Below are positions 6,942-14,510 of a stretch of DNA of 45,808 nucleotides, piece after piece. Made by a program: the position numbers and the translations under genes. A model generated the notes under the pieces. It was not told the DNA's origin. It ran no database searches and was given only the letters and a program-made list of their open reading frames with translations. This stretch comes from a virus. The stretch lies in IMG/VR virus record IMGVR_UViG_3300025818_004904, positions 1 through 45,808 of that record; one strand, given 5' to 3'. Position 1 is the stretch's first letter. Every line of letters starts with the position of its first letter.

Positions 6942-7198
6942 AGGTCGGGCAGATTGTAAAAATAACACCCAAGGCTTTAAACAAGTTCGCTCCTGGCATC
7001 CGCAAACGACTTGAAGGCTCAATTGGTCTGGTGGTCAAGGAGAAGTATGACCTCTCCTATAGGATTGACCAAGACAAACTCCCAGAGCGGGTCAAGGTTT
7101 ATCCATCTGCTGTTCAGTTCAATGAACTAGAAGACATTATGGGTTGCGAGGACAACACTATCATGCTCTTTGCAAATGAGGCAGAGGTCTTATCATGA
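6938..7198 (+). CDS. GDLV-family small protein, 86 aa, GTG start
   Basis: MKVGQIVKITPKALNKF at the start, GSIGLVVKEKYD in the middle and NEAEVLS at the end give the family pattern. The GTG overlaps the previous stop (GTGA). GAGGTCTTATCATGAAT at its 3' end again encodes EVLS and supplies the ribosome-binding site and start of the next gene. Confidence 0.78.
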   Translation: MKVGQIVKITPKALNKFAPGIRKRLEGSIGLVVKEKYDLSYRIDQDKLPERVKVYPSAVQFNELEDIMGCEDNTIMLFANEAEVLS

Positions 7199-7392
7199 AT
7201 CCAGGTGATTTAGTTCGCATTAGAAAGACAGCGATTGACGAGTATTCAATTGACTGGTTTATTTATCTCGCAGAAAAAAAGGCTCCTCTGCTTTTGATGG
7301 AAAAGATTAATAAGCAGCACTGGAAAGTTATGCGACCTGACGGCAGCACCTGCTTTCTTTCAGAGCGGAAACTTACGAAGAGGCTGTGGTAA
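7195..7392 (+). CDS. GDLV-family small protein, 65 aa
   Basis: Begins MNPGDLVRIRKTAIDEY and later has HWKVMRPDGS, a strand-turn typical of the family's second half. It overlaps the upstream gene by four bases (ATGA) and the next by one (TAATG). The C-terminus diverges from the LEVS ending. Function unknown. Confidence 0.82.
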   Translation: MNPGDLVRIRKTAIDEYSIDWFIYLAEKKAPLLLMEKINKQHWKVMRPDGSTCFLSERKLTKRLW

Positions 7393-7628
7393 TGCAACGA
7401 GAAACATACAACTCACGGCTCAATATGAATCCAGACAATGTCAAGCCAGGAACGCTACTACGGGCAAAGAAGTGGTGTCGAAACAATATCACTATTCGCA
7501 AGAATGGCGAGTATGCTATCATTGTACCAGCAAAAGAAAAGTATTCTGAGTATGATGTTATGTTCCCCAGCGGGATGAGGATTATGTATATGGCGATCAA
7601 CTGGGAGGTGATGAGCAGTGTTGATTAA
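7392..7628 (+). CDS. GDLV-family small protein, 78 aa
   Basis: A 14-residue N-terminal tail precedes VKPGTLLRAKKWC, then GEYAIIVPAKEK and a C-terminal INWEVMSSVD. ATG 7392 is supported by GAAGAGG at 7377-7383; GTG 7386 is too close. GGGAGGTGATG near its end forms the ribosome-binding site for the gene at 7618. Confidence 0.77.
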   Translation: MQRETYNSRLNMNPDNVKPGTLLRAKKWCRNNITIRKNGEYAIIVPAKEKYSEYDVMFPSGMRIMYMAINWEVMSSVD

Positions 7629-7857
7629 AGATAAGATGTGGAAAGTCCAGCAGCCTGGAACTATTTTACGAGCCCGTCATAGTGCTCGCCGTGGTCAGTT
7701 GGCTTTGGTTCTTGCGAGACCCTACTCCGGCCCTCGCCCAAGCAATGGCTATCCCCCCAACCAGTATGTAAAGATGCAGATGATCTCAACCGGCGAGAGG
7801 ATTGAGGAATCACTCACTAACGCCAACAACTGCTGGGACATCGTTAGCGAACCCTGA
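7618..7857 (+). CDS. GDLV-family small protein, 79 aa, GTG start
   Basis: QQPGTILRARHSARRG, GQLALVLARPYSG and a C-terminal NCWDIVSEP follow the family order. GTG 7618 is favoured by GGAGG upstream, although TTG 7621 or ATG 7636 could be used. Overlaps the upstream gene by 11 bases and is the last gene before a new promoter. Confidence 0.75.
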   Translation: MLIKDKMWKVQQPGTILRARHSARRGQLALVLARPYSGPRPSNGYPPNQYVKMQMISTGERIEESLTNANNCWDIVSEP

Positions 7858-7890
7858 CGGCAAACAAAAACTATAATAATAAAAAAACCC

Positions 7891-7899
7891 TGCTATACT
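7891..7899 (+). promoter_or_regulatory. Extended -10 promoter
   Basis: TGCTATACT is an extended -10 (TGn plus TATACT) about 20 bp before ATG 7919. No convincing -35 box is visible; the upstream stretch is A/T-rich. Confidence 0.55.
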
Positions 7900-7918
7900 T
7901 TACAAAAAGGAGAAAGTT

Positions 7919-8080
7919 ATGAGCAACCCAGAACTTAAGCCAGGAACCATGGTACAACACCCAGCATCAGGCGACACTGGTCAGCTACTAGGACCTTTTG
8001 TTCGCAAGGGCGAGCGATGGTGGACTGTGAATTGGCAAGAGGGCGGCACCCTAGCACACAAAGAAGACGAAATCCAATAA
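7919..8080 (+). CDS. GDLV-family small protein, 53 aa
   Basis: LKPGTMVQHPASGDTGQLLG is followed by RWWTVNWQEGGT and ends HKEDEIQ. It has its own promoter (7891) and AAAAGGAGAAAG ribosome-binding site. The Trp-rich second strand resembles SH3-like barrels; fold inferred only. Confidence 0.75.
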   Translation: MSNPELKPGTMVQHPASGDTGQLLGPFVRKGERWWTVNWQEGGTLAHKEDEIQ

Positions 8081-8085
8081 ATCAT

Positions 8086-8113
8086 TAGACACAGAAAAAA
8101 CCTGTGTTATAAT
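8086..8113 (+). promoter_or_regulatory. Sigma-70-type promoter with 16-bp spacer
   Basis: TAGACA at 8086-8091 (five of six to TTGACA), a 16-bp spacer and consensus TATAAT at 8108-8113, with TGT as extended -10. The spacer length matches the eight main cassettes, but the leader differs. Confidence 0.7.
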
Positions 8114-8131
8114 GACGTGGAGGTTGCTCTT

Positions 8132-8335
8132 ATGGCTCTCAAGTCAAAATACAGCCCTGGACAACTCGTCGAGATTACGATTGCCGGGCAACGCTATGTT
8201 GGGCTAGTTTTATCAACTACCCCAGCACCACGAAGAGCAATGAGCCCGATGTTAAAAGTCGAATGGACTGGCGAAGCCCCTCGTGATTATCAAGTTGAGT
8301 ATATCTCAGAAGAGGGTTTGCGGCTGGTGAAATAA
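8132..8335 (+). CDS. GDLV-family small protein, 67 aa
   Basis: KYSPGQLVEITIAGQRYVGL is followed by LKVEWTGEAP and the C-terminal YISEEGLRLVK. ATG 8132 is placed eight bases after GGAGG (8119-8123); the upstream in-frame GTG overlaps that site. Last member of the first array. Confidence 0.77.
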   Translation: MALKSKYSPGQLVEITIAGQRYVGLVLSTTPAPRRAMSPMLKVEWTGEAPRDYQVEYISEEGLRLVK

Positions 8336-8341
8336 CCTACC

Positions 8342-8377
8342 TCTCCGAACTATTTACTATGTAATAGATTTCGGAGA
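8342..8377 (+). other. Inverted repeat upstream of ftsH
   Basis: TCTCCGAA at 8342-8349 and TTCGGAGA at 8370-8377 are a perfect 8-bp inverted repeat. An inner pair, CTATT and AATAG, lies at 8350-8354 and 8363-8367. No T-run follows, so this is not an obvious terminator. It could be an mRNA hairpin or operator. Confidence 0.6.
8348..8360 (+). promoter_or_regulatory. Candidate AACTATTTACTAT element before ftsH
   Basis: AACTATTTACTAT lies inside the hairpin above, about 28 bp before the ftsH ATG. It is one of six similar elements; see 2339, 12614, 15084, 42806 and 44599. Confidence 0.35.
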
Positions 8378-8388
8378 AACCCGCTCAC

Positions 8389-10215
8389 ATGCCTATTAGT
8401 AGCAAAAACAAAAGTTTAGTTATATGGTTTATCGTTGTTGTTGCTGCTTTTTTCGTGTTGAGCGTCGGGACATTCGAGCCTCCCACTACAGTTGAGAAGG
8501 TCTCCTACACACAGATAATCAAGATTGTCGAGGAAGCCGAAGAAGCCAATAAGGACGCCTCTATTCTCATTCAGGGAAACCAATGGGAACTAAAAATAGA
8601 GGGCAAAACCTATATTACAACGGCTCCTTTAACTGATAAAACAATAGAAGACCTATCCAAGCACAAGAACCTAGAGATAAGGTTTTTGGAGCCCAAGCAG
8701 CCATCCATCTGGGTGACTGCCCTAATATCGTGGCTTCCGTTCTTAATAATATTTTATTTTGTTTATCGCTTTTTTAAGAACGCTCCAAAACTAGGCGGCG
8801 GAGGCGCTGGACGACTTGACGACTTTGGGAAGTCAGGTGCTACAGTCATTATGCCGGGTCTAGACGCCTACAAGTTTGATGACGTTGCTGGCTGCGACGA
8901 AGCCAAAGAAGAACTGGAAGACCTTGTTGAGTTTTTGCGGAACCCAAAAAGATTTACAGATATGGGCAGCAAACTTCCAAAAGGTGTTCTATTACACGGG
9001 CCTCCTGGAACAGGCAAGACACTACTAGCCAAAGCAATGGCTGGCGAAGCAGAAGTCCCGTTCCTATTGGCTGCTGGCTCAGACTTCGTAGAAATGTTTG
9101 TTGGCGTAGGTGCTTCCCGTGTCCGTGATTTATTCGACCAGGCTTATCAACTTGCTCCCTGCGTAGTCTTCATTGATGAGATCGACGCCATCGGCAAGAA
9201 GCGTGGCGGACCTGGGGGCGGAGGCAATGACGAGCGAGAGCAGACACTCAACCAAATGCTTGTCGAAATGGACGGCTTCGCAGACAACTCAGGCATCATC
9301 ATTTTAGCGGCTACAAACCGAGTAGAAATGCTTGACCGAGCCCTTACCCGCCCTGGACGCTTTGACCGCAAAGTTTCGGTTGGATTGCCCGATGTAAATG
9401 GGCGGCAACAAATATTAAAGATACACACACGCAACGTCCCCGTTGCTGAAGACCTAGACCTAGAACTCATAGCCAAAACAACACCGGGCTTCTCAGGTGC
9501 TGACCTATCCAACCTCGTCAATGAGGCTTCCATCATAGCAGCCCTAGACGAAGCACCCGTAGTTGAGAACTACCACTTCGACCAAGCCAGAGATAAAGTC
9601 ACTATGGGCAAACCTCGCAAGTCAATGAATATGAGCGAGGAGTCTAGACGTGCTACAGCAATCCACGAAGCGGGACACGCTCTGTTGGCTTACTACCTAG
9701 AGGACGCTGACCCTCTACACAAGGTCACCATCATTCCTCACGGCAGAGCCCTCGGCTTAACAATGCAACTCCCAGAAGACGACAAATATTCGTGGAGCAA
9801 AAAAGAAAACATAGCAAGAATCAAAGTATTGCTGGGTGGCTACATCGCAGAGAAAATGTTTTACGGGATTGAAGGCACATCAACAGGCGTATCAAATGAC
9901 TTATTACGAGCCAAACAAATAGCCGAGACAATGGTTAAGGACTACGGAATGGGCTCAGTCGGTCCAGTTTATTTCGGCAATGCCGACGCTTACGGCAATC
10001 GTGGTGCTGATATGTCTGACTTCACCAAAGAGCAGTTCGACACAGCCGTCAATGAGATTATGACCCAAGCCCTGCGGGAAGCAGAAGAACTGCTCAATGA
10101 AAAGCGAGAGCACATCGTCATTCTAACCAATATGCTCTTGGAGCAGGACACAGTCCTAGAGGAAGAGTTGGAAGGTATGTTCGGTCTCCTCGACATTTAT
10201 TTTGAGGAAGACTAA
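8389..10215 (+). CDS. ftsH: ATP-dependent zinc metalloprotease FtsH
   Basis: Membrane-anchored AAA+ protease that unfolds and degrades proteins. The 608-aa protein looks complete: membrane segments at about 9-27 and 106-126 flank a periplasmic domain, Walker A GPPGTGKT is at 204-211, Walker B VVFIDEID at 259-266, and the second region of homology [14 protein letters not shown] is present. The zinc site is HEAGH at 426-430 with Asp504 (VSNDLL) as likely third ligand, so it should be active. It lacks the long C-terminal tail of host enzymes. A phage FtsH could remodel the host protease pool or membrane quality control; cyanobacterial photosystem repair is one known host role for FtsH, but nothing here indicates that host. 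It is a single-gene unit with a recurrent element upstream. Confidence 0.97.
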   Translation: MPISSKNKSLVIWFIVVVAAFFVLSVGTFEPPTTVEKVSYTQIIKIVEEAEEANKDASILIQGNQWELKIEGKTYITTAPLTDKTIEDLSKHKNLEIRFLEPKQPSIWVTALISWLPFLIIFYFVYRFFKNAPKLGGGGAGRLDDFGKSGATVIMPGLDAYKFDDVAGCDEAKEELEDLVEFLRNPKRFTDMGSKLPKGVLLHGPPGTGKTLLAKAMAGEAEVPFLLAAGSDFVEMFVGVGASRVRDLFDQAYQLAPCVVFIDEIDAIGKKRGGPGGGGNDEREQTLNQMLVEMDGFADNSGIIILAATNRVEMLDRALTRPGRFDRKVSVGLPDVNGRQQILKIHTRNVPVAEDLDLELIAKTTPGFSGADLSNLVNEASIIAALDEAPVVENYHFDQARDKVTMGKPRKSMNMSEESRRATAIHEAGHALLAYYLEDADPLHKVTIIPHGRALGLTMQLPEDDKYSWSKKENIARIKVLLGGYIAEKMFYGIEGTSTGVSNDLLRAKQIAETMVKDYGMGSVGPVYFGNADAYGNRGADMSDFTKEQFDTAVNEIMTQALREAEELLNEKREHIVILTNMLLEQDTVLEEELEGMFGLLDIYFEED

Positions 10216-10223
10216 AATAAAAC

Positions 10224-10251
10224 TTGACCGATAGAAACCCTGTGGTAATGT
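10224..10251 (+). promoter_or_regulatory. Sigma-70-type promoter, conserved cassette 4
   Basis: TTGACC at 10224-10229, a 16-bp spacer and TAATGT at 10246-10251, with ACAGGGAGGAAGG before ATG 10274. Confidence 0.8.
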
Positions 10252-10273
10252 AGTATCACAGGGAGGAAGGTAT

Positions 10274-10789
10274 ATGAATATCTTTGCTATTGAAGGCGAT
10301 GCCGAGACTGGTCAAATTGACTGGGAAGCATCTGCTCGTTCTCAAGACAACTTGCGGGTCGTCAAAATGATCCTAGAGTCATGTCAGATCCTATCCACAG
10401 TATTGAACGAGCAGGGGATGAAAGCGCCTTATCGCTCCTTCAATCCAAAGCACCCTTCGTGCCTGTGGGCTGCCGAGTCAGCCAACAACTTTACCAACCT
10501 TGCTCTGCACTGTCAGGCAATGATTGACGAGTACGAGCATCGCTTCGGCAAGACACACAAGTGCCAAGCAGTGCTTCAAAAGCTTATTGAGATGTTTGAC
10601 CCTGATCTGTTTCCACAGCAGGAATGTACTCCACTGCGGCTCGCTATGCCTGATGAGTTCAAGTCAGACAATCCAGTCGTATCCTACCGCAAGTTCTATG
10701 CTGCGAAGCCACGACTACGATACCCAGCAGACAAAGTGCCTGACTGGGTCTATGAATACCGCACCGAACCTTTTGAGCTTGTAGCATAA
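10274..10789 (+). CDS. Conserved phage protein of unknown function, 171 aa
   Basis: The ordered motifs VKMILESCQILS (about 30-41), HPSCLWAAES, RFGKTHK and LRLAMPDEFK followed by SYRKFYAAK are, to my recollection, shared with a widespread family in marine phages. I cannot assign a reaction. The conserved His, Lys, Arg and Trp residues suggest a nucleic-acid enzyme or binding protein rather than a structural protein. First gene after promoter 10224; GGGAGGAAGG gives a strong ribosome-binding site, which suggests early expression. Confidence 0.82.
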   Translation: MNIFAIEGDAETGQIDWEASARSQDNLRVVKMILESCQILSTVLNEQGMKAPYRSFNPKHPSCLWAAESANNFTNLALHCQAMIDEYEHRFGKTHKCQAVLQKLIEMFDPDLFPQQECTPLRLAMPDEFKSDNPVVSYRKFYAAKPRLRYPADKVPDWVYEYRTEPFELVA

Positions 10790-10799
10790 GGAGTTGTAA

Positions 10800-10979
10800 A
10801 TGAGCTTAACACTAGACGAATACCGTGAGATTATTGCTTGGTATGCGAAGACAAAGTATTATGAACAAAAGTACGGCAATGCTGCTCCGCCAGTCGATAG
10901 GGACTTTGAGAATCGCATTCATCGCAAACTAAGAGAAAGTGTAAAGCATGACGAACAAGAAGCACAAGAAGAAGCTTAA
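10800..10979 (+). CDS. Small hypothetical protein, 59 aa
   Basis: A charged, helical protein starting MSLTLDEYREIIAWYAKTKY and ending with Glu/Ala repeats. It starts ten bases after the upstream stop, preceded by AAGGAG. Its last 32 bases overlap the next gene. Not recognised. Confidence 0.65.
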   Translation: MSLTLDEYREIIAWYAKTKYYEQKYGNAAPPVDRDFENRIHRKLRESVKHDEQEAQEEA

Positions 10980-11229
10980 ACGAGCGGCAAAAAAGAAAAA
11001 AGATAAAGCCCAAGCACAGCAACAGCAAGAGCAACTGAAAAAACAAATGAACATGTTTGACAGATTGCCAGAAGCATGTAATACTTGCGGCGAAGAATTC
11101 CCAAAGACCCGTGAAGCCCATATGTCTTGGCGAGTCACAGTGCGAAACAAAGAACAACAAGTTAGGCTATTCTGCCCTGACTGCCTAGAGAAAGCAAAAG
11201 AATTTGTGGAGGAACACAATGAAGTTTAA
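10948..11229 (+). CDS. Lys-rich zinc-ribbon protein, 93 aa
   Basis: The first 35 residues are Lys-rich with a Gln run, and the C-terminal half has CNTCGEEF and FCPDCLEKA, four cysteines in CxxC pairs that likely bind zinc. A basic tail plus zinc ribbon suggests nucleic-acid or ribosome binding. It overlaps the IMPDH-family start by 11 bases, so the two are likely coupled. Confidence 0.72.
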   Translation: MTNKKHKKKLKRAAKKKKDKAQAQQQQEQLKKQMNMFDRLPEACNTCGEEFPKTREAHMSWRVTVRNKEQQVRLFCPDCLEKAKEFVEEHNEV

Positions 11230-12259
11230 AGAAGCAGTAACTTACGACGACATGCTCTTGGTGCCCCAGTACAGCGACATCAAAAGCCGAAGTGAAGTAA
11301 ATCTTAGCAGCGATCTATCTGCCCACGTTACGCTTAACTTGCCTATTCTGTCTGCTCCGATGGACACAGTATGTGAAGGGGAGATGGCGGTCACCATGGC
11401 ACGTAATGGCGGCATGGGAATCATTCATCGCTACAACAGCATCGATGAGCAAGTAAGACTAGCTAGAGAGGTTTCAGCCCGAGGCGAGAGTGTTTTTGCT
11501 GCTGCTGTGGGAGTCACTGGCGATTACCAAGAGCGAGCAGCATCTCTTATTGATGTTGGTGTTAATACATTGTGTCTAGATGTCGCTCACGGGCACCACA
11601 TCTTGATGAAGAATGCCCTCCAACATCTACGAGCGAAGTTTGGATCTTCTATTACGCTGATCGCAGGGAATGTCTGTACCGTAGAGGGAGTAAATGATCT
11701 TGCTGACTGGGGTGCTGATGCTGTCCGAGCCAACATTGGCGGCGGAAGCATTTGCTCAACCCGCATCGTCACGGGTCATGGACTCCCAGGACTCCAGACC
11801 ATTTTTGATTGTGCTCGAACTGACCGAGATGTGAAGATCATTGCTGACGGCGGTATCAAAACCTCTGGCGACATTGTGAAAGCTCTAGCTGCTGGTGCTG
11901 ACTTTGTAATGTGCGGCTCTCTCCTTGCGGGAACCGAAGAAAGCCCAGGACTAGTCATCACCATGCCTGACGGCACCCGAATGAAAGAGTATCGAGGCAT
12001 GGCTTCCAAGGATGCCCAAATGAGTTGGCGAAATCGGTCATCAACTCCAGAAGGTGTTGCTTCCTACATTCCTTACAAGGGAAGTGTCGTAGATATTCTC
12101 CGTGATTTGGAAGGCGGCATTCGCAGCGGACTATCCTATACAGGTGCTCGCAACCTCGCCGAACTCCAGAACAATGCTCAGTGGTCTCGCCAGACTTCAG
12201 CAGGAACTGTTGAGAGCGGCACCCACATTCTCACTGCTCAAGATGGGCGGAGGAAATAA
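11219..12259 (+). CDS. IMP dehydrogenase/GMP reductase family protein
   Basis: A 346-aa TIM-barrel enzyme of purine metabolism. The start [15 protein letters not shown]-like region, the catalytic loop GGGSICSTR with Cys179, [20 protein letters not shown] and YRGMASKDA are all diagnostic. There is no CBS domain insert, so it has GMP-reductase-like length, but the C-terminus [13 protein letters not shown] resembles IMPDH (ITSAGLRES). The flap [12 protein letters not shown] lacks an obvious Arg-Tyr dyad. I therefore leave the direction (IMP to XMP, or GMP to IMP) open. ATG 11219 has GGAGGAA upstream. A phage copy could raise or rebalance guanine nucleotides for DNA synthesis. Confidence 0.93.
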   Translation: MKFKEAVTYDDMLLVPQYSDIKSRSEVNLSSDLSAHVTLNLPILSAPMDTVCEGEMAVTMARNGGMGIIHRYNSIDEQVRLAREVSARGESVFAAAVGVTGDYQERAASLIDVGVNTLCLDVAHGHHILMKNALQHLRAKFGSSITLIAGNVCTVEGVNDLADWGADAVRANIGGGSICSTRIVTGHGLPGLQTIFDCARTDRDVKIIADGGIKTSGDIVKALAAGADFVMCGSLLAGTEESPGLVITMPDGTRMKEYRGMASKDAQMSWRNRSSTPEGVASYIPYKGSVVDILRDLEGGIRSGLSYTGARNLAELQNNAQWSRQTSAGTVESGTHILTAQDGRRK

Positions 12260-12261
12260 AA

Positions 12262-12594
12262 ATGTTTTATCGCAAAGACGGAAAAGAACAGCAAGACGAA
12301 ATCAATCGTACCCCAACTCAAGATGAAGTTCAATACGGACCTAATCCAAAGTGCTTTGAAGTTCATGAAAAGTGGCAAGTAGAGTGCGATCAAACTAGCT
12401 GCCGTAACTGGATGAACTACGAGGGAGATTTGAACTGTGCAATGGTTTGTGCAAGAAAATATCCAGCAGGTTTAAGCTTACGAGAAGTTGCTGATAGAAT
12501 GGGTGTGAGCTTCCCAAGAGTGAGCCAAGTTGAGCATGGAGCATTCAAGAAAATGAAAGACATGGGTCTAATTCAGGATTTAGTAGATGAATAG
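12262..12594 (+). CDS. Sigma-70 region-4-like HTH protein, 110 aa
   Basis: The C-terminal half, LSLREVADRMGVSFPRVSQV followed by EHGAFKKMKD, matches the helix-turn-helix of sigma-70 region 4. The first half has several cysteines (ECDQTSC..NC..VC) that may bind a metal. Small region-4-only proteins in phages can act as transcription regulators or alternative sigma parts; I infer a transcription role. It starts two bases after the upstream stop, so it belongs to the same operon as the IMPDH-family enzyme. It is a candidate factor for the AACTA(C/T)TTA elements that begin just downstream. Confidence 0.75.
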   Translation: MFYRKDGKEQQDEINRTPTQDEVQYGPNPKCFEVHEKWQVECDQTSCRNWMNYEGDLNCAMVCARKYPAGLSLREVADRMGVSFPRVSQVEHGAFKKMKDMGLIQDLVDE

Positions 12595-12613
12595 GTCCTT
12601 TTCCAATATAACA

Positions 12614-12624
12614 AACTATTTATA
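12614..12624 (+). promoter_or_regulatory. Candidate AACTATTTATA element
   Basis: AACTATTTATA lies about 43 bp before ATG 12668, in a 73-bp gap after the HTH gene. It matches the elements at 8348 and 15084. Confidence 0.4.
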
Positions 12625-12667
12625 TTTGATTGCCTTTGGCGTCGAATAAAACAAGGAGTAAATTACA

Positions 12668-13255
12668 ATGACAAAGAAAGCTTCAAAGCTAATTAACGAA
12701 AGTGTTATCCGTCGCTGGGGTAAGCTTGCTGCAATGCAACCACTAACCGAGAACTTCATCGACACCCTCGCAGAAGAAGAGGAAGAGATGGAAGCCGAAA
12801 TGGAAATGGACGCTGAGCCTGCTGGCGAAGCTGAAATGGAAATGGACGCTGAAGAAGCCACACCAGAAGAGCAGGACGCTGTTGAGTCCATCGTTCAGGC
12901 TGTTGTCGATGCTATCTCCGCTGAAACCGGCGTAGAGATCGAAGTCGAAGGTGAAGCTGGCGAAGCAGAAATGGACATGGATATGGACATGGATGACGAA
13001 GCTGCTATGCGTGATATGGACGACGAAGCTGCTATGCGTGACCCAGCTATGCGTGATCCAATGAACCGCACAGACGAAGAAGTAACTGAGGCTACTGAAG
13101 AAGAAGAAACAGTCGTCGAAGCTACAGAAGAAGAAGCCGAAGAAACAACTGAAGAAACAACAAATGAAGAAGTAGAACTCGAAGTCATCGACGACGAAGC
13201 TCTTACCGAAGCCGTTCTTCAGCGTGTCATCGAACGCCTACTAAAAAAGAACTAA
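12668..13255 (+). CDS. Acidic low-complexity protein with repeated Met-Asp units, 195 aa
   Basis: After a short basic N-terminus (KLINESVIRRWGKLAAMQ) with possible prohead-protease-like sites (INE, LTE, LAE), the rest is extremely acidic. It holds runs of MEMDAE, a (MD)n stretch and tandem DDEAAMRD/AMRDP units at about nt 12990-13065. The C-terminus VLQRVIERLLKKN is basic again. Scaffold or internal head proteins of large phages can look like this, and the recurrent upstream element fits late expression. Function is inferred, not shown. The repeats probably expand and contract between relatives. Confidence 0.78.
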   Translation: MTKKASKLINESVIRRWGKLAAMQPLTENFIDTLAEEEEEMEAEMEMDAEPAGEAEMEMDAEEATPEEQDAVESIVQAVVDAISAETGVEIEVEGEAGEAEMDMDMDMDDEAAMRDMDDEAAMRDPAMRDPMNRTDEEVTEATEEEETVVEATEEEAEETTEETTNEEVELEVIDDEALTEAVLQRVIERLLKKN

Positions 13256-13275
13256 TCTAAAGAGAGGTTCTCTAA

Positions 13276-14097
13276 ATGACGAAGCCGCTGCCTTCCATTA
13301 ACTTGAAGAATTTAGTTCGCCAAGTTATAACGGAACAGCGGCATTCGTATATCTTGGAATCGCCAAGAACCCTAGAAGAAGGTGTTTATGACCCCGCCAT
13401 TCTAAAAGCAGTCTTTACTGCTGGCGGTCCCGGCAGCGGAAAGTCTTTCACAGCCGATGCAGTTTTTGGAGCCCGTGGTCCAAAAGGAAAGCCATACTTT
13501 GAGAACGCTTCATTCCTCGGCGGCGGATTAAAATATATTAATTCCGATCGCTTCTTTGAGAAAGAGTTAGAGAAAGCGGGCATTGATCCCGGCGATCTAG
13601 CCAAAATAGAAAAAGAAGACCCAGAACTTTGGGATAAGATTCAGGGAAGATCACCAGAGTCTCTAAGAAGTATCGCCAAGGGCAACTTAGAAACCCTTAG
13701 AAAGTTCCTAGAGGCTGGACGACTTGGGCTAATGATTGACGGAACTGGTCGTGACTTTGATAAAATGGCTAGAGAAAAAGCAAGAGCCGAAGAGCTTGGC
13801 TATGATACCTTCATGATTTTCGTGGATACAAGTCTTCCCGTCGCTCTTGAGCGAAATGCCAAGAGAGAAAGAGTTCTGCCAGAGAAGGCTGTTAAAGATC
13901 TATGGCAACAAGTCCAAGATAATAAAGACAGATATGAAGCTTTGTTTGGGGACAACTTTGTAGTAGTAGATAATACAAAGTACGGACCACCACCACAAGA
14001 AGTAGTGAAAGCCCTAAACAGATTTGTTGAATCACCCGTCCAGAACCCAGCCGGTCAAGCTTGGATGGAAAGCGAACTAGCGAAAAAACGCAGATAA
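13276..14097 (+). CDS. P-loop kinase, zeta-toxin-like
   Basis: Walker A GGPGSGKSF lies at about 53-61, followed by YINSDRFFEKEL where zeta-type kinases place a catalytic Asp, IDGTGRD, and the lid-like segment ERNAKRERVLPEKAV. The fold is that of zeta toxin/polynucleotide-kinase-type P-loop enzymes; substrate unknown. The N-terminus (NLKNLVRQVITEQRHSYILE) resembles the short leaders on other proteins in the window that I suspect direct them into the capsid. It sits between the acidic protein and an unknown gene, with GAGAGG before the ATG. A virion-delivered kinase is an attractive but unproven idea. Confidence 0.82.
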   Translation: MTKPLPSINLKNLVRQVITEQRHSYILESPRTLEEGVYDPAILKAVFTAGGPGSGKSFTADAVFGARGPKGKPYFENASFLGGGLKYINSDRFFEKELEKAGIDPGDLAKIEKEDPELWDKIQGRSPESLRSIAKGNLETLRKFLEAGRLGLMIDGTGRDFDKMAREKARAEELGYDTFMIFVDTSLPVALERNAKRERVLPEKAVKDLWQQVQDNKDRYEALFGDNFVVVDNTKYGPPPQEVVKALNRFVESPVQNPAGQAWMESELAKKRR

Positions 14098-14111
14098 AGA
14101 AAGGCATCTAA

Positions 14112-14510
14112 GTGTCTATCGACATCAAAGACCTTTTAGTAAAAGAAGGTTTTGTAATTTTCCCTACAGAAGACGACAATATCATTGATGCTGAACGGGC
14201 CTTCTTTGGGCATCGTGCTATTCAATGGATAAGAGAAAAGAATGCAGAAGAAGAAAACTTTAATCTACACACCTATTTAGTCGCATTAACTTATTACAAG
14301 CTTGGTCTAGCAGATTTAAAGTTTGAGGATAATGAGTTATTATATAGATACACAGGCAACATAACAGGCGAGAGAACCAATGAATATTCTCAAGTTAATA
14401 ATGAATCTTTTGGCGAGTTCTATCGCCCAGGCCAATACCCAGTCTCCAAAAGAGCAGAAGAACCTGAAGGACCTGCTGACCAGCAAGAACCTACAGAAGG
14501 TGATGAATAA
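14112..14510 (+). CDS. Hypothetical protein, 132 aa, GTG start
   Basis: Starts SIDIKDLLVKEGFVIFPTED and has a helical middle; the last 40 residues are Pro/Glu/Gln-rich and probably disordered. No family recognised. AAAGGC is the only ribosome-binding-like site. Its 3' end overlaps the next gene by eight bases, or by 131 bases if that gene starts at its upstream ATG. Confidence 0.68.
   Translation: MSIDIKDLLVKEGFVIFPTEDDNIIDAERAFFGHRAIQWIREKNAEEENFNLHTYLVALTYYKLGLADLKFEDNELLYRYTGNITGERTNEYSQVNNESFGEFYRPGQYPVSKRAEEPEGPADQQEPTEGDE

Noticed and set aside
9147-9536. Minus-strand frame inside ftsH
   Set aside because: Ser/Arg-rich antisense shadow of conserved AAA+ sequence.
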